Positions 9,936 to 18,560 are shown, counted from the stretch's first letter. The stretch: DNA of 64,000 bases from Pseudomonadota bacterium (GCA_963205315.1 CAUJIO010000035.1:1-64000), one strand, 5' to 3'. Made by a program: numbers and translations. Notes: generated from the letters alone by a model not told the origin.

Positions 9936-11318
9936 ATGCAGGTTACCGAAACTCTGAGCTCCGGGCTCAAGCGCGAATTCAAGGTTGTCGTCAACGCGGC
10001 TGATCTCGACAAGAGTCTGAACGACAAGCTGAAGGAAATGTCGGCCAAGGCCAACATCAAGGGCTTCCGCCCCGGCAAGGTGCCGGTGCCGCATCTGAAG
10101 CGCGTCTATGGCAAGTCGGCGATGGCCGAAGTCATCCAGGAGGCGATCGACGGCCAGTCGAAGGCGATCCTCGCCGACCGCAACCTCAAGCCCGCCTACC
10201 AGCCGGAAGTGAAGCTTCCCGAGGACGAGGCCGAAGTGAACGCCGTGATGGATGGCAAGGGCGACCTGGCCTTCTCCGTCGCCTTCGAAGTCATTCCCGA
10301 GTTCGAACTTCAGGACCACGCCGGCCTCGATCTGGTGCGCCATGTGGTCGATGTGTCCGAGGATCACATCGGCGAGACGCTGACGCGGCTTTCGAGCCAG
10401 GCCAAGAACTTCGAAGAGAAGTCCGGCAAGGCCGAGAAGGGCGACCGCCTGACCATCAACTTCACCGGCACCATCGACGGCACTGCCTTCGAGGGCGGCA
10501 CGGCTGAAGACGTGGCGCTCGAAATCGGCTCCGGCCAGTTCATTCCCGGCTTCGAGGACCAGCTCATCGGTGCCAAGGCGGGCGACGACGTCACCGTCAA
10601 GGTGACCTTCCCCGAGACCTATGGCGTCAAGGAACTCGCCGGCAAGGCCGCCGAATTCGCCACCAAGGTGACCAAGGTCGAAGGCCCGAAGGAAACCGTC
10701 ATCGACGACGAATTCGCCAAGAAGATGGGCTTCGAGGATCTCGCCAAGCTCAAGGACATGGTGAAGGAGCGCATGGGCCAGGAATTCGGCCAGATGACCG
10801 CCATGAAGCTGAAGCGCGATGTGCTCGATGCGCTCGACAAGCTCTACAGCTTCGAACTGCCGGAGAAGCTGGTCGAGACCGAGTTCAACGGCATCTGGAA
10901 TGCGCTCACCAACGAAATGAGCCGCGCCAAGAAGACCTTCGAGGACGAGAAGACGACCGAAGAAGAAGCCCGCAAGGAATACCGCGCCATCGCCGAGCGC
11001 CGTGTGCGTCTCGGACTCGTGCTGGGAACCCTGGGTGAAAAGGAAGGCGTCACCATCGCCGAGCAGGAATTGCAGAACGCGCTGATGGCGCGCATGCGCC
11101 AGTTCCCCGGCCAGGAGAAGCAGGTCCTCGACTACTACCGCAAGAATCCGCAGGCCATGATGGAACTGCGCGGACCGCTGTTCGAGCAGAAGGTCGTCGA
11201 CTCGATCGTCGCCAAGGCCAAGGTCACCGACAAGTCGGTGAGCAAGGACGAACTCCAGGCCATGGTGCAGGACGAAGACGGCATCGAAGGCGGCCACGAA
11301 GGCCACGATCACGGCTGA
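9936..11318 (+). CDS. tig: Trigger factor (Tig), ribosome-associated chaperone and prolyl isomerase
   Basis: Binds the ribosome exit tunnel and assists folding of nascent chains. 460 residues. The N-terminal ribosome-binding domain contains the tail-binding signature as GFRPGKVP. The FKBP-type isomerase domain (about 150-250) has GDRLTINFTGTIDG and FIPGFEDQLIG. The C-terminal helical cradle ends in an acidic/His tail (EGGHEGHDHG). ATG 9936 was chosen because MQVTETLSSGLKREFKVVV is the family N-terminus. A terminator follows. The tig-clpP-clpX-lon neighbourhood is classical, but here an RTX gene separates tig from clpP. Confidence 0.98.
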   Translation: MQVTETLSSGLKREFKVVVNAADLDKSLNDKLKEMSAKANIKGFRPGKVPVPHLKRVYGKSAMAEVIQEAIDGQSKAILADRNLKPAYQPEVKLPEDEAEVNAVMDGKGDLAFSVAFEVIPEFELQDHAGLDLVRHVVDVSEDHIGETLTRLSSQAKNFEEKSGKAEKGDRLTINFTGTIDGTAFEGGTAEDVALEIGSGQFIPGFEDQLIGAKAGDDVTVKVTFPETYGVKELAGKAAEFATKVTKVEGPKETVIDDEFAKKMGFEDLAKLKDMVKERMGQEFGQMTAMKLKRDVLDALDKLYSFELPEKLVETEFNGIWNALTNEMSRAKKTFEDEKTTEEEARKEYRAIAERRVRLGLVLGTLGEKEGVTIAEQELQNALMARMRQFPGQEKQVLDYYRKNPQAMMELRGPLFEQKVVDSIVAKAKVTDKSVSKDELQAMVQDEDGIEGGHEGHDHG

Positions 11319-11343
11319 TTGATCGGCCTGGCATGGAATTGAG

Positions 11344-11377
11344 AAGGGCGGCCCGCATGCGGCCGCCCTTTTGTTTT
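11344..11377 (+). terminator. Rho-independent terminator after tig
   Basis: Perfect arms AAGGGCGGCC (11344-11353) and GGCCGCCCTT (11361-11370) with a 7-base loop, followed by TTGTTTT. It lies 25 bases past the tig stop codon. Confidence 0.9.
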
Positions 11378-11462
11378 GCTCGCGTTTACCAGACGGGTTG
11401 ACTCAGGCACACGTTGCCGAGCATTGTGCGCCCCCAGTGCAACCCGGGGGCGGGAGTGTGTC

Positions 11463-13055
11463 ATGAGCAAAGGCTCTTACAACGACTTTCTCGACAAGCT
11501 TGGCCTCCTCGAGTCGAATGACAATTACGCCTTTGTTGGCGGGCCGAACGAACTCGGCCGCTATCAGGTGGACGAGGAGGTGCTGGTCGCCACCGGTTTC
11601 ATGTTGCCGGACAGCACACCGGGCGTGAATGACTATGCTGGCCGGTTCACCGGGCGCATGAGCGTCAGCGGCCCAGGTACATTCCTCGAGAACGGCAAGG
11701 CGCAGGACACCGCCATCGCCGAATATCTGGATCTTTTGTGGGCGGAACTTGGCAATCGCGTCCGCTACGAAGGACAGATGCTGAATTCGGTTCGCCTCAA
11801 CGTTTCCAACTTGCTGGCCGGAACCTATCTGATCGGCTCCGACGCGATGAAGATATTCCTCGGGTCCGGTGGCATCACCACCCCGACCGGCGAGCTCTTC
11901 ACTTATCTCAGCAAGCTTGGTGGTTTCGATGCGCCATACGTCGTCGATCATTCGGGCGACGAGCACATCGCCGGGGGCATGGGCTACGACATCTTGCGGG
12001 GCTTCGGCGGCAACGATTTCCTTGATGGCAATGGTGACATCGATGCGATCTACGGCGGCACCGGTACCGACGAGATCAACGGCGGTAGCGGTGACGATAC
12101 GCTGGTCGGCGGTGCGGGCCGGGACACGATGCATGGCCAGTCTGGCGCCGACGGCCTGAATGGCGGCGGTGATGATGACGTCCTGACAGGTGAAGGAGGC
12201 ACTGACTCCCTCAATGGCGGCAACGGTGACGACTTCCTCGTTGCTGGTCTCGGCAACGATGTTCTCATGGGCGAAGCCGGCCGTGACGAACTCGATGGCG
12301 GCGGCGGCGACGACTACATGGACGGCGGTGCCGGGTCCGATACGATGTCGGGTGGCAATGGCGATGACTTCCTGCGCGGCGTCGAGGGTAATGATACTCT
12401 GGATGGAGGCGCGGGCCGCGATTTCATGACCGGCGGCAGTGGCAATGACACCTATGTCCTGTCCGGCGACAAGGACGTCATTGTGGAGTCCAGCGGAATC
12501 TTCGATGGCCGTGACACGGCGATCATCGAGGCTGGTGGAGACTATTCCTTTGCGGGTATCGAATTCGTGCGGATCGACTCGCTGGGCGCCACTGAGGTCA
12601 GGATCGCGTCACAGGAAATCAGGGCCCTGAGCTTCGATGCCGAGGACGGCGGCACCATTCGCTTCGAGTTTTCATCCGCACCGGAAGAAAAAACCATCAA
12701 GGTGACATTTGGGGCTGGTGCGGATGTCTTCCGTGTTGACGACGGCGGATTCAAGTTGGCCACTGGCATTTACAATGGTCCAGTGCAGAGCGGGTTCTTC
12801 TGGGGCTTCGATTTTCAGGACGTCGGCAAGGAGGATCGTATCGATCTCTCGAGTCTAGGCATTGATCAGCTGGTGACCGGCAGTGAAACTGGCGCTGCGG
12901 GCGGCCAATACTTGCTGGCGCCGGGCGCCCGCGTCGAGATCGGCGCACTGTTTTTCGAGAATACCACCGATGGCTGGTTCTACCTCGACAGCAAGACGGG
13001 ACTGTTCTCGCCATCGTTCAGCGGCGACCTCAGCAGCGGCAACTTCTTGATATGA
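11463..13055 (+). CDS. RTX-type calcium-binding secreted protein
   Basis: 530 residues. An N-terminal region of about 170 residues without recognised domain (FLDKLGLLESNDNYAFVGG) is followed by a long block (about 175-330) of glycine/aspartate nonapeptides of the GGxGxDxLx type, e.g. GGSGDDTLVGGAGRDTMHG. Such repeats bind calcium and fold outside the cell. There is no signal peptide, and the end (SFSGDLSSGNFLI) is the hydrophobic/hydroxylated type used by type I secretion. No T1SS transporter is in the window. ATG 11463 follows GGGAG. It sits between tig and clpP, where no such gene is normally found. Confidence 0.88.
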   Translation: MSKGSYNDFLDKLGLLESNDNYAFVGGPNELGRYQVDEEVLVATGFMLPDSTPGVNDYAGRFTGRMSVSGPGTFLENGKAQDTAIAEYLDLLWAELGNRVRYEGQMLNSVRLNVSNLLAGTYLIGSDAMKIFLGSGGITTPTGELFTYLSKLGGFDAPYVVDHSGDEHIAGGMGYDILRGFGGNDFLDGNGDIDAIYGGTGTDEINGGSGDDTLVGGAGRDTMHGQSGADGLNGGGDDDVLTGEGGTDSLNGGNGDDFLVAGLGNDVLMGEAGRDELDGGGGDDYMDGGAGSDTMSGGNGDDFLRGVEGNDTLDGGAGRDFMTGGSGNDTYVLSGDKDVIVESSGIFDGRDTAIIEAGGDYSFAGIEFVRIDSLGATEVRIASQEIRALSFDAEDGGTIRFEFSSAPEEKTIKVTFGAGADVFRVDDGGFKLATGIYNGPVQSGFFWGFDFQDVGKEDRIDLSSLGIDQLVTGSETGAAGGQYLLAPGARVEIGALFFENTTDGWFYLDSKTGLFSPSFSGDLSSGNFLI

Positions 13056-13060
13056 GTAAT

Positions 13061-13086
13061 GGGCCGGTCCGGCAATGGACCGGCTC
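13061..13086. terminator. Hairpin between convergent genes
   Basis: The arms GGGCCGGTCC (13061-13070) and GGACCGGCTC (13077-13086) form a 10-bp stem with one G-T pair and a 6-base loop. There is no T tract on either side, so it is a weak or Rho-assisted terminator at best. It lies in the 46-base gap between the RTX gene and the exported-protein gene. Confidence 0.5.
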
Positions 13087-13101
13087 CATGCACAAGACGG
13101 A

Positions 13102-13524
13102 TCAGGGTTCGCCGGAACAGCGCACGATCTTGGCCGTGACGCTGTCGATCGTTCCGTACTCGCCATATGCGGCATGACCGCCGCCAGAGGTTGCCGAGAC
13201 CGGCGAAAACGATATGTCGAACTGGCCTTGTGTCGCATCGATGAAGAACGTGGCGCCGAGTTCAATGTAGCTGCCATCCTTGCCGACAACGGCCGTGCCG
13301 AACACGGGGCTCAACCCCGCGGCGCGGCCGGTGATCGGTTTCATCGCGCCGGCGGCAGTTGGCCTTTCACCGGCAATGCGGAAAAAACCGATATCGCCGC
13401 TGAACGATCCGCCCGACAGGCGGATGCAATAGTCGGCCCTGGCCGGAGTCGACGCCACAAGTGTTGCAACGGTGATAGCGGCTGCGCCAATCCATTGCCG
13501 ATGTCTGGATGCCGTGCTGGTCAT
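13102..13524 (-). CDS. Small exported protein of unknown function
   Basis: 140 residues. A signal peptide (MTSTASRHRQWIGAAAITVA, cleavage after the ARA near residue 30) is followed by DYCIRLSGGSFSGDIGFF. The mature part is glycine/serine/alanine rich, with a likely beta structure (SYIELGATFFIDATQGQFDIS) and two cysteines (near the mature N-terminus and the C-terminal CSGEP) that could form a disulfide. ATG 13524 follows AGGA by seven bases; a longer frame start is less likely. It is convergent with the RTX gene. The family was not recognised. Confidence 0.75.
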   Translation of the reverse strand: MTSTASRHRQWIGAAAITVATLVASTPARADYCIRLSGGSFSGDIGFFRIAGERPTAAGAMKPITGRAAGLSPVFGTAVVGKDGSYIELGATFFIDATQGQFDISFSPVSATSGGGHAAYGEYGTIDSVTAKIVRCSGEP

Positions 13525-13740
13525 GAAGTTATCCTTTCTGGACGCCCCCTCATTCGCCACATGAAGCTAGCCCAGTTTCGCTCGCTTGGAAATCGGTGGC
13601 GCAACGTCGCCATTCTCATCCGTCAGCAATAGCCGCCCACCCGCGGAACCGACGCTTGCGGCGGGCGAATTGCAAATCTTTGGCGATGGCGCTCCGGGGG
13701 CTTCCGCGTTTGTCCCGACTTAACCTTCCCGGCGAAGGGG

Positions 13741-13769
13741 CTTCCATCCTCTCGCACGGTCCCCTATCT
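13741..13769 (+). promoter_or_regulatory. RpoH-like heat-shock promoter of clpP
   Basis: A -35-like CTTCCAT (13741-13747) and a -10-like CCCTATCT (13762-13769) are separated by 14 bases, resembling the alphaproteobacterial RpoH pattern CTTG...CYTATNT. It lies 40 bases before the clpP start. The -35 CTTC is one base off the CTTG core. Confidence 0.5.
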
Positions 13770-13808
13770 ATAAGGAGACACAGAAACCGATTCATCCGAA
13801 AGACACCC

Positions 13809-14441
13809 ATGCGCGATCCCGTCGATTTTCTCACCACCGGCGCCTTCTGGCCCTCCGTCATCCAGCAGGAATCCCGTGGCGAGCGCGTCTATGATCTTCC
13901 CTCGCGCCTGCTGCGCGAGCGCATCATTTTCATCACCGGGCCGATCGACGACAACGTTGCAGCTTCGATCTGCATGCAGTTGCTGTTTCTGGAAGCGGAG
14001 AATCCCAAGAAGGAAATCTCCATGTATATCAACAGCCCGGGTGGCGTCGTGACATCCGGCATGTCGATCTACGATACCATGCAGTTCATCCGTTGCCCGG
14101 TTTCAACCACGGTCATGGGGCAAGCCGCCTCCATGGGCTCGCTGCTGTTGACGGCGGGCGAGAAGGGCATGCGCTTCGCGCTTCCCAACGCCCGCATCAT
14201 GGTCCACCAGCCCTCGGGCGGCTATCAGGGCCAGGTGACCGACATTCTGATCCACGCCCGCGAGGTCGAAAGCCTGAAGCGGCGCCTGAATGAAATCTAT
14301 GTTCATCACACGGGCCGGGACTATAAGGTCATCGAGGACGCACTCGAGCGCGATAACTTCTTTACCGCCGAAGGTGCATTGGAATTTGGCCTGATCGACA
14401 AGGTCATCGAGAAGCGGCCTGCGCTTGCCGATGGCAAGTAA
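13809..14441 (+). CDS. clpP: ATP-dependent Clp protease proteolytic subunit (ClpP)
   Basis: Serine peptidase forming the double-heptamer chamber that degrades substrates unfolded by ClpX or ClpA. 210 residues. The triad is visible: Ser108 (GQAASMGS), His133 (MVHQPSGG) and Asp182 (LERDNFF). The family N-terminus is [23 protein letters not shown] 13809 was chosen by homology; the longer reading frame upstream has no family similarity. It is followed 214 bases later by clpX and preceded by an RpoH-like promoter. Confidence 0.97.
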   Translation: MRDPVDFLTTGAFWPSVIQQESRGERVYDLPSRLLRERIIFITGPIDDNVAASICMQLLFLEAENPKKEISMYINSPGGVVTSGMSIYDTMQFIRCPVSTTVMGQAASMGSLLLTAGEKGMRFALPNARIMVHQPSGGYQGQVTDILIHAREVESLKRRLNEIYVHHTGRDYKVIEDALERDNFFTAEGALEFGLIDKVIEKRPALADGK

Positions 14442-14499
14442 TCAGGCCGCTGAGCGTGTTTTGCGGGGCTTGCCACCGGGAATTGCAACCCGTGGCTAC

Positions 14500-14524
14500 T
14501 GGTTAATCAAGCCTTGATTAACCA
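14500..14524. repeat. Perfect 11-bp inverted repeat between clpP and clpX
   Basis: The arms TGGTTAATCAA (14500-14510) and TTGATTAACCA (14514-14524) pair perfectly around GCC. It is AT-rich with no T tract after it, so a regulator binding site or mRNA processing/attenuation hairpin seems more likely than a standard terminator. Confidence 0.6.
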
Positions 14525-14655
14525 TATCAGCCCATGCTCAAGTATTGAGTTGAGTCCTACGGGACGAATTTGGGATAGACGGAACTGCGGCAATTGCGGT
14601 GAAGTCTCGTTAAAGCCTGCATGCGTATCATGCAGCATTGGTCCAAGGAGAGCTT

Positions 14656-15930
14656 ATGACTAAGGCGACAGGGAGCGACAGCAAGAATACCTTGTACTGC
14701 TCCTTCTGCGGCAAGAGCCAGCATGAGGTGCGCAAGCTGATCGCAGGGCCAACCGTGTTCATTTGTGATGAATGCGTCGAACTCTGCATGGACATCATCC
14801 GCGAAGAGAACAAGACTTCGCTGGCAAAGTCCAAGGACGGTGTTCCCACACCGCACGAGATCCGCAAGGTTCTGGACGACTATGTCATCGGCCAGGAGCA
14901 CGCCAAGAAGGTGCTCTCGGTGGCCGTCCACAACCACTACAAGCGGCTGAACCATGCCGCCAAGAACAACGATGTCGAACTGGCGAAGTCCAACATCATG
15001 CTGGTGGGCCCGACGGGCTCCGGCAAGACGCTGCTGGCCCAGACTCTGGCCCGCATCCTCGATGTGCCCTTCACCATGGCCGACGCCACGACGCTGACCG
15101 AGGCCGGTTACGTCGGCGAGGATGTCGAGAACATCATCCTCAAGCTGTTGCAATCGGCAGACTACAATGTCGAACGGGCGCAGCGCGGCATCGTCTACAT
15201 CGACGAGGTCGACAAGATCAGCCGCAAGTCCGACAACCCGTCCATCACGCGTGACGTGTCGGGCGAGGGCGTGCAGCAGGCCTTGCTGAAGATCATGGAA
15301 GGCACGGTTGCCTCCGTGCCGCCACAGGGTGGCCGCAAGCATCCGCAGCAGGAATTCCTGCAGGTGGACACGACCAATATCCTGTTCATCTGCGGCGGCG
15401 CTTTCGCCGGCCTCGAGCGCATCATCAACCAGCGCAGCAAGGGCTCAGGCCTTGGCTTCGGTGCAGACGTACGCTCCAACGACGACCGCCGCACCGGTGC
15501 CGTTCTGCGCGATCTCGAACCGGAAGACCTGTTGAAGTTCGGCCTCATCCCGGAATTCGTGGGCCGTCTGCCCGTCGTGGCGACGCTCGAGGATCTCGAC
15601 GAGCCGGCCTTGATGCAGATCCTGACCGAGCCGAAGAACGCGCTCGTCAAGCAGTATCAGCGCCTGTTCGAAATGGAAGGCGTCAAGCTGACCTTCCCGG
15701 ATGACGCGCTGCATGCGATCGCCCGCCGCGCCATCGAACGCAAGACCGGCGCTCGTGGCCTCCGCTCCATCATGGAATCGATCCTGCTGGAAACCATGTT
15801 CGACCTGCCGGCGATGAACGGCGTCGAGGAAGTGGTGATCTCGAAGGACGTGGTCGACGGCAGCGCCAAGCCGCTGTTGATCTATGCCGATCGGGACAAG
15901 CAGCAGCCCAAGGCCACCGCCTCTGCCTGA
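14656..15930 (+). CDS. clpX: ClpX, ATPase and specificity subunit of ClpXP
   Basis: AAA+ unfoldase feeding substrates to ClpP. 424 residues. The N-terminal zinc domain has C15/C18 and C37/C40 ([15 protein letters not shown]). The ATPase has Walker [13 protein letters not shown], Walker [11 protein letters not shown] and the pore loop [10 protein letters not shown]; sensor 2 lies in [13 protein letters not shown]. The IGF-type ClpP-docking loop is represented by [13 protein letters not shown] 14656 has AAGGAG five bases upstream. It is followed by a terminator. Clp in Hyphomicrobiales degrades cell-cycle regulators; that role is inferred, not seen. Confidence 0.98.
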   Translation: MTKATGSDSKNTLYCSFCGKSQHEVRKLIAGPTVFICDECVELCMDIIREENKTSLAKSKDGVPTPHEIRKVLDDYVIGQEHAKKVLSVAVHNHYKRLNHAAKNNDVELAKSNIMLVGPTGSGKTLLAQTLARILDVPFTMADATTLTEAGYVGEDVENIILKLLQSADYNVERAQRGIVYIDEVDKISRKSDNPSITRDVSGEGVQQALLKIMEGTVASVPPQGGRKHPQQEFLQVDTTNILFICGGAFAGLERIINQRSKGSGLGFGADVRSNDDRRTGAVLRDLEPEDLLKFGLIPEFVGRLPVVATLEDLDEPALMQILTEPKNALVKQYQRLFEMEGVKLTFPDDALHAIARRAIERKTGARGLRSIMESILLETMFDLPAMNGVEEVVISKDVVDGSAKPLLIYADRDKQQPKATASA

Positions 15931-15955
15931 CGCAGCCTATATCTGAAGAATTGAA

Positions 15956-15987
15956 AACGCCGTCCTGGCAAGGTCAGGGCGGCGTTT
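15956..15987 (+). terminator. Terminator after clpX
   Basis: A stem of AACGCCG...CGGCGTT, extended by CCT/AGG across a one-base bulge, closes a short loop and ends in TTT. It lies about 25 bases after the clpX stop. Confidence 0.65.
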
Positions 15988-16010
15988 CCGTTATTGGTCC
16001 TGAAACGCAT

Positions 16011-16039
16011 CCGGGGTCTTCCAGCATGGAAGACCCCGG
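16011..16039. repeat. Perfect 13-bp inverted repeat with 3-base loop
   Basis: The arms CCGGGGTCTTCCA (16011-16023) and TGGAAGACCCCGG (16027-16039) are perfect complements around GCA. No T run follows. It is separate from the clpX terminator just upstream. It may be a second, Rho-assisted stop, an RNA-stabilising hairpin, or a protein site; short palindromes of this kind can also be members of a dispersed repeat family. Confidence 0.65.
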
Positions 16040-16179
16040 TCACACTTTGCCTGGTACCCCCGGTCGCGCTTGTTCGCAGCCGCCGAGACAAAGCCTAGCC
16101 CCCTCGTCGTGCCAGCGCGATTCCGTGGTGCGGAGCCCCCGCGCTGACACCGGTGTTGCTACGCGCTTGAAAGCGGTTT

Positions 16180-16210
16180 GAGTACGTAACGGAAGGCAAG
16201 TAACATGTAA
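16180..16210 (+). repeat. Direct repeat copy 1 (GTAAC-type motif)
   Basis: Begins GAGTACGTAACG and continues with GCAAGTAACATGT; it matches the block at 16781-16811 at most positions. Similarity extends about 16 bases upstream (GCTT..AAAGCG.TT). It contains two GTAAC half-sites 15 bases apart. Confidence 0.6.
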
Positions 16211-16284
16211 AATTCCTTCGGTTTCAATATTTTGAGATCACGAGCAACTGACTGTAAAATCGCCAGGCTTGCTCGTGCGTTCTC

Positions 16285-16719
16285 TCAGGCTGCGAGCCTG
16301 ATGCCATAGGCCGCGAGCGGCTTGGCAAACGGCTTCGCCAGCGGATCGTTGGCCGGAAAACTGATGATCTGCGACACCAGTCCTTCAAGGTTGCGCAATG
16401 CCGCTGCGGCGATCAGGTGATGGCCGAGGACGACAATGCCGGCATGCCCACCGAGCAGGCTTGACAAGCTGTCGTGAGGCGCCTCGGCGTCGCGCTGCAC
16501 GGGTTGCCAATCGGGACGGTCGTCTTCGTCGGTGATCTTGGCAGCCTTCAGGTCGTCGCAATTCGTCGCATCGGCGATCCACAGGTGCCAGGCGGGATGC
16601 GGCCACTCCCGCAAGGCGGGAAGAACCCAGCGTGCCATGGCCTGCGCCTCCTCAATGCTCTCGCAGCGGGCCACGACAATGTCCTGCACGGCAGGCGAAG
16701 ACGGATTGATGGTTTTCAT
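16285..16719 (-). CDS. Hypothetical protein between clpX and lon
   Basis: 144 residues, unrecognised. It is acidic and soluble, with a possible alpha/beta fold: DIVVARCESIEEAQAMARWV, HPAWHLWIADATNCDDLKAA, GHAGIVVLGHHLIAAAALR. There is no signal peptide and no membrane segment. The start at 16719 has only a weak GAG upstream. It is flanked on both sides by copies of a GTAAC-type direct repeat (16180 and 16781) and is divergent from the TPR membrane protein at 16838. Codon use looks like that of neighbours, so it is likely real. Confidence 0.6.
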   Translation of the reverse strand: MKTINPSSPAVQDIVVARCESIEEAQAMARWVLPALREWPHPAWHLWIADATNCDDLKAAKITDEDDRPDWQPVQRDAEAPHDSLSSLLGGHAGIVVLGHHLIAAAALRNLEGLVSQIISFPANDPLAKPFAKPLAAYGIRLAA

Positions 16720-16780
16720 GAAGTCTCACGGCATCATGCATCATTGCACGAACCTGCACATAGGGCTTCCAAAGCGCTTC

Positions 16781-16811
16781 GAGTACGTTACGTCGAGCAA
16801 GTAACGTGTTA
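16781..16811 (+). repeat. Direct repeat copy 2 / candidate operator of the TPR membrane protein gene
   Basis: Begins GAGTACGTTACG and continues GCAAGTAACGTGT. In this copy the two half-sites form a perfect 7-bp inverted repeat, ACGTTAC (16785-16791) and GTAACGT (16801-16807), with 9 bases between. It lies 30-50 bases upstream of the start codon at 16838. Confidence 0.6.
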
Positions 16812-16832
16812 AACGCCTCCTCGGGAGGCGTT
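16812..16832 (+). promoter_or_regulatory. Hairpin that sequesters a ribosome binding site
   Basis: The arms AACGCCTCC (16812-16820) and GGAGGCGTT (16824-16832) pair perfectly around a 3-base loop. The right arm contains the GGAGG that serves ATG 16838, so the folded RNA would hide the ribosome binding site. Translational control is an inference from this geometry. Confidence 0.6.
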
Positions 16833-16837
16833 ACCTC

Positions 16838-18538
16838 ATGGTTGTGGAGAGTCGAAATGCAGGTGCTGCGGCCGTCAGCGATGCTGCCGTGCGAGCCCAT
16901 CTCGGGCGTGTGCTTCAGCACCACGAATTTTCCGCTTCGCCGCAACTGGCCTCTTTTCTGACCTATATCGTCGAACGCAAGATTGAAGGCGCCGAGGACC
17001 GGATCAAGGCCTATTCGATCGCCACCGAGGCGCTCGGCCGGGCTTCAAGTTTCGACCCGCAGGCCGATCCCATCGTAAGGGTTCAGGCGCGGCGCCTGCG
17101 GCAGGCCCTGCAGGCCTACTATGCCTCTCCGGATGCGGACTCTTCGCTCCGGATCGAACTGTCCGTCGGCAATTATGTGCCGCACTTCATCGCCCGCGCC
17201 GGGACGGAGACTGCGGGTCATCCGTCCCCGCAGGCTGCGGCTCGCCCTGTGGCAAAGCCGTGGAGCAAGCCGGCCTGGTTCATTCTGGCCCTAGCAGCCG
17301 TCATCGCCGGGCTGCTGCTCTGGCAGAATTCGGCTGTGATCCGGGCTGAGTACGATTCCGTGACGTGGAAACAGCCGCCGGCCGAGTCCAATCCGCTCGG
17401 CATGCCGGCCATCGTCGTCTCCGCCGCGCAAGAACGCCAGGTGCCAGGCTGGTTCTCGCCTGAACTCTTCGCCAAGGGCGTCGAAACCAACCTGTCGAAA
17501 TTCGACGAGTTCGTGGTGCTGGCGCCGGTCGAGAACCAGCCTTTGGCCGATACCGACTATCGCCTCGACCTGGTGTTTACCGGACAGCCCTCTTCGGTGC
17601 TCGGGACGGTGCGTCTCGTGCGCGGCCGCTCCGGACAAATCGTGTGGAGCAACCGCTTCACAGTGCCGGAAGATTCGATCGACAGTTACGAACTGCTCGA
17701 CTCGGTGCGCAAGATCTCCTCAACCATCGGCCAGCCATATGGCGTGCTTTATGCGCAGGTGCTGAGCGATCCCAACCGCACCGCGGATCAGGTCTGCCTG
17801 CTGGCGGGCTATGAATGGTTTCAGGTGCCGGAACGCAGCCGGATTAGTGAAATCGCCGAGTGCCTCGACGACATGATCAAGCGCAAGCCGGGAAATCATG
17901 TCGCTTACATGATGCGGGCCTACATGCACGTTGCGAATTTCCGCACCGCCCAGGGCATGGGCCCCGATGCGGAACTGATTGCCGCGCTGACCATGGCGAA
18001 GCGCGCCGTGGCCCTCAGGCCGGAAAGTGCGGGGACGCGCCAGGCCATGATGGAAGTGCAGTGGGCGCGCGGCAAGTTCGATATGGCGGAGGAAGAGGGC
18101 CGCAAGGCGGCAGCACTCAATCCCAACTCGAGTGACGTGGTGGCCGATTTTGGCTGCCGGCTGATCTACGAGGGGAAGTATTCGGAGGGTGAAACCTACG
18201 CCCGCCGCGCCGCGCGGCTGAACAGCCAGCCGCCGATCTGGCACGCCTTCTGCCTGTTCATCGCGGCCTACAACACCGGGAATTACGCTGAAGCAGCGCA
18301 GGTGGCCGATACGCTGGAGGGACACCCGGCCCCTGAAGCTTCGATCCCGGTCATTCTGATGGCCATGCGCGGTGGCCAGACGGACAAGGCCCGGCTCGCC
18401 CTTGAGGGACTGCTGGACTATGAGCCGTCAATTGCTCACGATGTGGGTGAAGTGCTTGCCAAGATTGGCCTATTTCCAGACGTGGCACGCCCGATTTCCG
18501 ACCGTTTGTCGGAGGCCATGACGGTGCTGAAGCAGTAG
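16838..18538 (+). CDS. Membrane-anchored regulator-like protein with TPR C-terminus
   Basis: 566 residues. The N-terminal domain (about 15-118) has FSASPQLASFLTYIVERKI, IKAYSIATEALGR, FDPQADPIVRVQARRLRQAL and YVPHF, a module found at the front of many rhizobial adenylate-cyclase-like or TPR proteins and thought to be helical and sensory. One membrane segment (about 146-163) follows, then a TolB-like region and TPR helices (VALRPESAGTRQAMMEVQWA, AALNPNSSDVVADFG). It lacks a cyclase catalytic domain. ATG 16838 was chosen; its GGGAGG lies inside the hairpin 16812-16832. It sits between clpX and lon. Function unknown, probably signalling. Confidence 0.8.
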   Translation: MVVESRNAGAAAVSDAAVRAHLGRVLQHHEFSASPQLASFLTYIVERKIEGAEDRIKAYSIATEALGRASSFDPQADPIVRVQARRLRQALQAYYASPDADSSLRIELSVGNYVPHFIARAGTETAGHPSPQAAARPVAKPWSKPAWFILALAAVIAGLLLWQNSAVIRAEYDSVTWKQPPAESNPLGMPAIVVSAAQERQVPGWFSPELFAKGVETNLSKFDEFVVLAPVENQPLADTDYRLDLVFTGQPSSVLGTVRLVRGRSGQIVWSNRFTVPEDSIDSYELLDSVRKISSTIGQPYGVLYAQVLSDPNRTADQVCLLAGYEWFQVPERSRISEIAECLDDMIKRKPGNHVAYMMRAYMHVANFRTAQGMGPDAELIAALTMAKRAVALRPESAGTRQAMMEVQWARGKFDMAEEEGRKAAALNPNSSDVVADFGCRLIYEGKYSEGETYARRAARLNSQPPIWHAFCLFIAAYNTGNYAEAAQVADTLEGHPAPEASIPVILMAMRGGQTDKARLALEGLLDYEPSIAHDVGEVLAKIGLFPDVARPISDRLSEAMTVLKQ

Positions 18539-18560
18539 GTGGCAGGCTGGGAGTGCATGG

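Larger units (their letters stand above)
15988..16284. other. Non-coding stretch between clpX and the minus-strand gene
   Basis: About 300 bases with no convincing gene. It holds the 13-bp perfect inverted repeat at 16011-16039 and the first copy of a direct repeat (16180-16210). The rest shows nothing recognisable; short frames here have no ribosome binding sites or family resemblance. Confidence 0.6.

Noticed and set aside
9336-11312. 658-codon minus-strand frame opposite tig and the regulator
   Set aside because: It runs through the tRNA-Leu and the antisense of tig; no family resemblance.
12000-12470. Possible CRISPR or tandem DNA repeat at the RTX repeats
   Set aside because: Periodicity comes from degenerate protein nonapeptides; there are no identical repeats with unique spacers.
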